Source: Amorphophallus konjac
Lineage: Eukaryota > Streptophyta > Magnoliopsida > Alismatales > Araceae
Direction of reading: 5' to 3'
Assembly (NCBI GenBank): GCA_022559845.1
Contig: CM040117.1
Span: 15,648,856-15,712,855, forward strand
DNA: 64,000 nucleotides
Shown: piece after piece, positions 57,619 to 64,000 of the stretch
Position numbering within the stretch: the first letter of the stretch is position 1
Layout of the letters: the number at the start of each line of letters is the position of its first letter
Made by a program: the position numbers and the translations under genes
Notes under the pieces: generated by a model
Seen by the model: the letters and a program-made list of their open reading frames with translations, nothing else
The model's database searches: none
Told to the model about the DNA's origin: nothing

Positions 57619-58881
57619 ATGGCGCCTCGGAGGAGGGCTCGTCCCCAGCAGGGAGAGTCTAGTGATGGTCCAGAGGAGCAGAGCAGGGCTTCCGTTTCCA
57701 AGGGTGTAGCTGGAGGTGCGAGAGCTCCAGGGATAGACGATTTCTTTCAAGGTATGTTTGAGTATGTGCTTCAATGGCAGCCGGGAGGTCAACAGCAGGG
57801 AGATCACCAGCAGCAGGGCGGCGATCCTGGTGAGGACCGGGCTCGTGGTGGTCATGGTTGTGTGCTGAAGGAGTTCTTGCTATTTCAGCCTCCTTCCTTC
57901 AGCGGGCAGCCAGATCCTGAGGTGGCCAGAGAGTGGCTGGATGATGTGCAGTGAATTTTCAGTGCGATGGAGTGTCCTGAGGAGGAGCAGGTAGCGTTGG
58001 CTACTCATCATCTTCAGGGAGCGGCCCGTACTTGGTGGACGTCAGAGTGGGGTTCAGTGTTCCGGTCTCATCCTTTTCGGCAGATTGCGTGGCAGGAGTT
58101 CGTCACGGCTTTCGAGCATGCCTTCTATCCGTCCTTTGTCAGGTCGCAGAGGTTGCGTGAGTTTATGGAGCTGACTTAGGGTGACATGATGGTGATGCAG
58201 TACCGTGCCAGGTTTATCGAGTTGGGTCATTATGCTCCTCATACTATGGCAGATGAGGAGGTGAAGGCCGATCAGTTTGTGGGTGGTCTGAGGCTAGAGT
58301 TGAGGCATCATCTTCTTGCGTCAGGTTTGACCACTTTGGATGCGACATGTAAGGCAGCAGCGGCGCTGGAGAGAGACTTACAGAAGGTTCGAGGGCAGGG
58401 CAGTGCTAGTCAGGTGCAGGCAGATTTCAGCCAGCCGACGGGGATGTAGCAGCAGAGTACCGTCCAACGCTCAGCAGGTAGATCAGTGGCGACGCAGTCT
58501 GTAGCTCCTGCGCCAGGGTCGTCATCCTTTAGATCGAAGCTTAAGAAGTTGCTTAAGGAAGCGGGTTTTAGCAAGAGGCGTCAGGATCGTAAGGAGTCGA
58601 AGCAGGAGTCGTTGGGCAGTGTTCAGCAGCCGGTGGCTTTTCAGCGTCAGGGTTCGATGACTGGATCGCGGGGAGGTTGTCCTAGGTGCGGTGGTTCTCA
58701 TCCGGGTAGACCGTGTTCAGCGCCCGTGATTTGCTTTAGGTGCGATCAGCCAGGGCACATGGCATTTGACTGTCCGCAGAGACCGAGCCAGCCGCATGAG
58801 TTTCAGCTGCAGCAATAGTTTCAGCCCCAGCAGTTGTCATCACAGCCGCAGCAGTACCAGCAGTAGGGACAGTTTTCTCAG
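57619..58881 (+). pseudogene. Gag of element E
   Basis: The start is the ATG at 57619 (M-A-P-R-R-R-A-R-P). The Retrotrans_gag domain spans about 57870-58300, with A-R-T-W-W, F-V-T-A-F-E-H-A-F-Y and K-A-D-Q-F-V-G-G-L-R. Two knuckles follow: C-P-R-C-G-G-S-H with a final Cys (58678-58716) and C-F-R-C-D-Q-P-G-H-M-A-F-D-C (58732-58773). Between them and PR is a Q-rich linker. In-frame stops occur at 57952, 58177, 58447, 58816 and 58864, with no frameshift. Gag packages the RNA. The gene is fused in frame to pol. Confidence 0.88.
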
Positions 58882-59460
58882 TTGTCACGGTCAGCTACTG
58901 TAGGGAGGCAGAGATCCCGAGGCAGAGTGACTCACATGACCAGGGCAGAGGCTGAAGCGTCGCAGTTGGTGGAAGGTACTCTTTCGATTTTTGGTTGTGC
59001 GGCTCGTGTTTTGTTTGATTCAGGTGCTTCTCATTCGTTCATCTCGGAGGATTTTGCTCATAGTGTGGAGGGCCCAGTGGCCGAGGTGTCCTGTGACTTG
59101 GTGGTAGAGTTGCCTACCGGTGACTTCATGATCACCCCGTACTGCTTTGAGAAGGTACCTGTGTGGGTGGGAGGGCGGAACTTGCCGGCTAGACTCTACG
59201 CATTACCGCTTCAGGACTTCGATGTGATTTTGGACATGGATTGGCTCGAGGCTCATCATACCTTGGTGGATTGCGGCTTGAAGAAGGTCTACTTCCGACA
59301 GCTTCGTGGACCCACCTTTTATTTCCAAGGTATTCGGTATTCCTCTTCCCGCTTGCTTATTTCGGCTATCCGTGCGCGTCGCTTGCTTGATGCGGGTTGT
59401 CAGGGCTTTCTCGCATCCGTGGTTTTGAGTGATCGGCAGTGTCCTAAGGTAGAGGACATT
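58882..59460 (+). pseudogene. Aspartic protease region of element E (motif intact)
   Basis: The frame shows [13 protein letters not shown] with the catalytic Asp at 59017, then [10 protein letters not shown] near 59218-59247. This domain is uninterrupted. It would process the Gag-Pol precursor. It is part of a 402-codon open stretch that continues into RT. Confidence 0.88.
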
Positions 59461-60400
59461 CCTGTCGTGTGCGAGTTTCCTGATGTTTTTCCCGAGGAGC
59501 TACCAGGGTTGCCACCACAGCGAGAGATTGATTTCGTGATTGAGGTGCTGCCGGGTACGGCGCCTATGTCGAAGGCCCCTTATCGGATGGCGCCTGCAGA
59601 GTTGCGAGAGTTGATTGCGCAGTTGCAGGAGTTGTTGGCCAATGGGTATATTCATCCTAGTTATTCCCCGTGGGGTGCGCCGGTGTTGTTTGTGAAGAAG
59701 AAGGATGGTAGTTTGAGGCTGTGCATCGACTACCGCCAGTTGAACCAGGCGACTGTTAAGAACAAGTATCTGTTGTCTCGGATTGATGACTTGTTCAATC
59801 AGCTTCAGTCGGCCCGGGTGTTTTCGAGGATCGATTTGAGATCGGGCTATTACCAGCTGCGGATTCGAGAGTCGGACGTGGAGAAGATGGCGTTTCGGTC
59901 GAGGTATGGGCATTATGAGTTCTTGGTGATGTCGTTCGGGCTCACCAATTCCCCCGCAGTGTTCATGGATTTGATGCATAGGGTGTTCCATCCGTATCTA
60001 GACCAGTTCGTGGTCGTGTTTGTGGACGATATCCTTGTGTATTCACGGTCTGCTGAGGAGCATGTGCACCATTTGAGAGCGGTGTTGTAGATCCTGCGCG
60101 ATCACCAGTTGTATGTCAAGTTCAGCAAGTGCGAGTTCTGGCTCCGAGAGGTGCACTTTCTGGGGCAAGTTATTTCTGGTGATGGTGTTTCCGTGGACCC
60201 GGCTAAGGTCGAGGCTGTGGTGCAGTGGCCTAGGCCGAGTTCTATCATGGAGATTCGAAGTTTCTTGGGGCTCGTAGGCTATTATCGGCGGTTTATTCAG
60301 AATTTTTCTCGTGTTGCAGCCCCAATGACCAGGCTTACGCGGAAGGAGGTGCCGTTCGTCTGGACAAAGGAGTGTGAGCAGAGCTTTATGGAGCTGAAGA
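59461..60400 (+). pseudogene. Reverse transcriptase of element E
   Basis: From [14 protein letters not shown] to the thumb, with [16 protein letters not shown] and [17 protein letters not shown] and catalytic F-V-D-D at 60019-60030. Only one stop (60088-60090) interrupts it, just after the palm motif. It then continues in the same frame with [11 protein letters not shown] and [11 protein letters not shown]. Confidence 0.9.
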
Positions 60401-60830
60401 GATTGCTTACCACTGCTCCGGTTTTGGTGTTGCCATCTGGCTCGGGTGGTTTCGTGATGTGTACGGATGCTTCCGGGGTAGGTCTCGGTGCTGTGTTGAT
60501 GCAGCATGGGAGAGTGGTGGCATATGCGTCTCGACAGTTGAAGCCACATGAGGCGAACTACCCTATTCATGATCTTGAGTTGGCGACGGTGATTTTCGCA
60601 CTGAAGATCTAGAGGCATTATTTGTACGGCGAGAAGTTTGAGCTTTTCACTGACCATCAGAGTTTGAGATATGTGTTCACGCAGAAGGACCTTAACCTCA
60701 AGCAGAGGAGGTGGAGGGAGTATATGAAGAATTATGATTTCACTATATCTTATCAGCCTGGCAAGATGAACGGCGTGGCTGATGCTCTGAGTAGGAGAGT
60801 AACGGTCAGTCGGATGTTGTTGAGGAAGTG
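60401..60830 (+). pseudogene. RNase H of element E
   Basis: It shows C-T-D-A-S-G (Asp at 60466), [15 protein letters not shown] and F-T-D-H-Q-S, then [10 protein letters not shown] stop at 60610-60612 lies at a position that is normally Trp in the family. The acidic residues are kept. Confidence 0.88.
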
Positions 60831-61746
60831 GAGGCTTTGGGAGCAGGTTCCGGCCATGACTTTTAGGCTCAAGGTCCCTCAGGACCAGGGTTCGGCTGTC
60901 CTTGCGAGTCTGACTGTCACGCCCGCGGTGCGTCGACAGGTGACTGAGGCTCAGTGAGCGGACCCCGAGCAACTTCGTATTCTGTCAATGGCCGAGGTGG
61001 AGTTTGGTGAGGATGGAGCAGTGAGGTTCAGAGGTAGGTTGTACGTGCCAGCCGAGGATCAGGTGCGGCGTACGGTATTACGCGAGGCTCATGGGAGTCG
61101 GTATGCCATGCACCCCAAATCGACTAAGATGTACCAGAACCTGAAGAGGCAGTTTTGGTGGCCTGGCATGAAGAGGGATGTGGCGAAATTTGTGGCCAGG
61201 TGTTTGACCTGTCAGTAGGTGAAGGCTGAGCACCAGCGACCGGGGGGCACACTTCAGCCCTTGGATGTTCCTGCGTGGAAGTGGGACCACGTAACCATTG
61301 ATTTTGTGGTTGGGTTGCCGAGGACGTCCAGCGGGGAGGATAGTATCTGGTTGCTAGTGGATAGACTGACGAAGACGGCGCGGTTGCTGCCGATCAAGGT
61401 CAGTTGGAGCATGCATCGTTTGGCTCGTTTGTACGTGGAGCGAATTGTTCCGTTGCATGGAGTTCCCATCTCCATTGTGTCTGATCGTGATCCCCGCTTC
61501 ACTTCTGAATTCTGGAGGAGCTTCCAGAAGGCTCTAGGCACTGAGTTGGCATTCAGCTCGGCCTATCATCCTCAGTCGGACGGTCAGTCTGAGCGGACCA
61601 TCCAGACTCTGGAGGACATGTTGCGAGCGTGTTGCTTAAAATGGCAGGGGAGTTGGACCCACCATATGTCATTAGTGGAGTTTACCTATAACAACAGCTA
61701 TCATTCGAGCATTGGTATTGCTCCCTATGAGGCATTGTATGGGTGA
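60831..61746 (+). pseudogene. Integrase of element E
   Basis: The zinc-binding part shows H-G-S-R-Y-A-M-H-P and C-L-T-C (61090-61215). The catalytic core keeps Asp at 61300, Asp at 61483 (S-D-R-D-P-R-F) and Glu at 61591, a D-x60-D-x35-E spacing. Stops lie at 60955, 61216 and 61744. Integrase inserts cDNA with 5 bp target duplications, as seen for the LTRs here. Confidence 0.9.
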
Positions 61747-62339
61747 CCTTATCAGACTCTGCTTGATTGGTTCGAGGTGGGCGAGCGTGCCCTGATCGGA
61801 CCAGATTTGGTGCAGTAGTGTGTTGAGGTGGTGCATCTCATTTGGTAGAAGATGTTGACAGCCAGAGCTGGCAGAAGAGTTATGCCGATCGGAGGAGGCA
61901 ACCTCTCAGCTTTGCTGTGGGAGACCGAGTTTTCTTGAGAGTTTCTCCCATGAAGGGTGTGATGCGTTTCGGTAGGCGCGGGAAGCTGAGTCCCCGCTAC
62001 ATTGGTCCCTTTCCCATCGTCAAGCGTGTTGGGGAAGTTGATTATCGGTTGCAGCTACCTCCGGAGCTTTCTGCCGTGCATGATGTGTTCCACGTGTCGA
62101 TGCTTCAGAAGTATATGCATGATGATTCCCATGTCCTCGAGGATGCCGTTTGGCCTGAGGTGACCCCAGATCTGTCCCTTCCGGAGTTTCCTGTTCGCAT
62201 TGAAGATCGGCGAGAGCAGCGCCTGCGGAACAAGGTTATTCCTCTGGTTAAGGTGGTCTGGCAGCATCATTCTGGTGGCGAGGCGTCTAGGGAACGTGAG
62301 GATGAGATGCGGGAGCTGTATCCTTATTTGTTTGTGTGA
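61747..62339 (+). pseudogene. Integrase C-terminus with GPY/F and chromodomain-like region of element E
   Basis: Stops at 61816 and 61846 are followed by a one-base frameshift near 61855-61865. The remaining 165 codons hold S-P-R-Y-I-G-P-F, V-F-H-V-S-M-L, and at the end R-L-R-N-K-V-I-P-L-V-K-V-V-W with E-A-S-R-E-R-E-D-E-M-R, a diverged chromodomain (family usual: E-A-T-W-E). TGA at 62337. Confidence 0.85.
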
Positions 62340-62393
62340 GTCTTTCCCCCGTTCTTGTGCCTTGTTCTCGAATTTCGAGGATGAAATTTATTT

Positions 62394-62406
62394 AATGGGG
62401 GAGGGC
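62394..62406 (+). other. Polypurine tract of element E
   Basis: AATGGGGGAGGGC directly precedes the LTR start TGTGGTGTCCC at 62407. Confidence 0.82.
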
Positions 62407-64000
62407 TGTGGTGTCCCGGACCCGTTTGGATCCTTCTTCTTAGATCCCGGATCTGCGTTTTCGATGAATTTGGCTCCATTGTGTCTGGAATTATGTTCTG
62501 GACATCTTTCGTGTTTGGATCCGTGCGATTCGGGTCAGTTCGGAGGCTCAGAAAGTGTTCCGCGGCTTTTTCTGCGTGTTTTCCGATTCCTGCGTGTGTG
62601 TCTTGGAAACACCTACGGAACCCTGTAGCGGGTGAACCGGGTCGTTCATCTACCCACGAGTGGTACCGTTGCGAACAGCGCATCGCGAGGATCGAGGACG
62701 TGTATTTTTCGATATTTCAAGATTTTTCTGATTTTCTAGATTTTCTATAAATACCAAACCTTTTTCTTTTCTTTTTCACCTTTTTCTTCTTCTTCTTCCT
62801 CCTTCTTCCAATCATTGGAGAGCGCCCTGCCCATCGCGACCGTTCTTCTTTCTCGGACGACCGAGACGCGGCCTCCTTCACTTCGGCAACGGCGTGGCGG
62901 CGGTAGCGGTGGCGAGGTGGTTCTGGTGGTGGCCTTCTCGCGGCGGGAGGCGGGGCGTGTGGCATTCAAAAAGCTTCTTCCTTGACTTCAGTGGTGATTC
63001 GGCAGAGCATTCGCTCCATTGAGGTAGGGGGATGAATCCCTATGCTCATCCTGCCATCCCCTGCGATTTGTAGGCCGAATGGGAGCCGAGAGGGGTGTGT
63101 TTGAGCGGATTAGGGCAAAATCGTGTTTTGGGGAGAGTTCGCCCGATCTATGGATTTAAGCCGCGATTCGGCGTTTTGATGGCCTAGAATCATGCTAGGG
63201 GTCCCCAGGGGTCTTCCCCTTTGATTTCCCCCTCTCCTATGGAGGTATGGGGGCGTGGTCTTCCCCTTCCAGTGACGGCTGTCGGACCTGTCGTCTGGCG
63301 GCCGCACGATAAACCGCCAGACTGGGTGGCGGTCGAGACTTCGACTGCTACTCCGTTTTGATCGTTGTGCCTCGGAGCACGTGCTTTTTGACCGATTAGG
63401 AGTCTTGTGCCCCTGGCGGCCGTAGGTTCGACCACCAGAGGGATTATGGCGGACTAGAGTTGGGCCGCTAGAAGCCGTGTGGCGGTCTGGGTAGGACCGC
63501 CAAGCCCTGTGTGATTCATCTTCTGGCAGGCCAAGGGTGGACCGCCAGAGTCCCCGTGGCGGACCAGAGTTGGACCGCTAGAGACTATAGCGGCCCAAGG
63601 TTGGACCGCCAGCCTCTGGGCTGCACCGAGTGGTTTGCAGTCCCGTTTCTCTTCGACCGGGGTTCCTGTGAGTTGCGATTGACCTCGTGAGTCATCGCTT
63701 CATGGTTTTAGACATAGGGATTAGGCTAGATTGACGGCCTTGTGCTATTGCGTACGACAGTCTTAACCCCGAGTCTTGTGACTCAAGGACCATTCGATTT
63801 AGTGAGTCTATAGGACTGTCCAGAGTCCAGTGGCTCGGTGCCACTTGGTCCTTTGTGACTTTCAGGCAGGGTGTGTGTGTTGTTCTCGGAGTTTCTCTTC
63901 GGAGAGTGGTCACATCAGTGACTCCCCACTAGTCATAGCCTTCCGACATGCGAGTGGTCCCACCAGGGAGTGGTGGCAATGCTACACCGAGAGATGATTT
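62407..64000 (+). mobile_element. 3' LTR of element E (cut by window end), mosaic
   Basis: The first 0.85 kb match the 5' LTR at over 90% by eye, including CTATAAATACC at 62746-62756. From about 63258 the dyad arms change to TGGCGG. From about 63660 the sequence follows the C-family LTR (compare 45550-45780 reversed) more closely than the E 5' LTR, which lacks part of this segment. Confidence 0.75.
63290..63625. repeat. TGGCGG/CCGCCA dyad array in E 3' LTR
   Basis: About seven units GTGGCGG plus linker plus ACCGCCAG or ACCGCTAG occur, for example TGGCGG (63296-63301) and CCGCCA (63314-63319) around a CACGATA loop. Confidence 0.85.

Larger units (their letters stand above)
55094..64000 (+). 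mobile_element. Element E: Ty3/gypsy chromovirus, nearly complete, stop-riddled
   Basis: The order is 5' LTR (55094-57464), PBS, one fused gag-pol frame (57619-62339), PPT and the start of a 3' LTR at 62407 that runs off the window. Motif order PR-RT-RNase H-IN and a C-terminal chromodomain-like region mark it as a Tekay/Del-type chromovirus. It is inserted in the 5' LTR of C in the opposite direction. Twelve in-frame stops and one frameshift make it inactive. Confidence 0.88.

Noticed and set aside
1..64000. tRNA, rRNA or organellar DNA inserts
   Set aside because: None was recognised by eye. The tRNA-like TGGTATCAGAGC strings are retroelement primer-binding sites.

Overview
The window is nuclear DNA of a flowering plant. 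It has one clear host gene, a two-exon ROD1/PDCT-type phosphatidylcholine:diacylglycerol cholinephosphotransferase on the minus strand (39419-40524). Almost everything else is nested LTR retrotransposons. The very GC-rich exons hint at a monocot or another GC3-rich lineage, but the species cannot be named from the sequence.

Layout, left to right. Two Ty1/copia-like elements on the minus strand (gag ends plus 2.4-2.8 kb LTRs) lie one inside the other (1-6066). They sit inside a broken gypsy LTR (C', 6067-7915), which itself sits in the integrase of a deletion-derived chromovirus G (7916-12484, minus). After 1.5 kb of older AT-rich and unassigned DNA comes a solo LTR (B', 13952-15714 and 36243-37285) with a perfect CTTGC target duplication. 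It is split by element B (15715-36242), which is split in turn by chromovirus A (19597-30913). From 37291 to 43475 is the low-TE gene island with ROD1, microsatellites and a G-box minisatellite. A CACTA transposon end starts at 43476 and runs into a 0.5 kb C-rich tract. It is interrupted by element C (44475-55093, minus), whose 5' LTR carries a solo LTR D (50706-53822, TSD TACTC) and is cut by chromovirus E (55094 to the window end).

A, E and G are Ty3/gypsy chromoviruses of the Tekay/Del kind (tRNA-iMet PBS, integrase, GPY/F region and C-terminal chromodomain). All are broken: E is one reading frame with twelve stops and one frameshift, A has stops, frameshifts and altered catalytic residues, and G has lost PR-RT-RNase H. 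B and C share leader, PBS and PPT region with E, but their 2.9-3.6 kb interiors are homologous to each other without any conserved reading frame. They look like a large non-autonomous (LARD-type) family, probably mobilised by an E-like partner.

The most unusual signal is inside the LTRs. In both superfamilies they carry arrays of short inverted repeats whose two arms change together from family to family (GGTC/GACC-centred, TGACGG/CCGTCA, TGGCGG/CCGCCA, CGTGCTA/TAGCACG, CGCGCTA/TAGCGCG), while some loops, notably a CGATA core, are kept. The copia LTRs also have CA-rich arrays of many different mini-hairpins. This was read by eye; no alignment or search was run.
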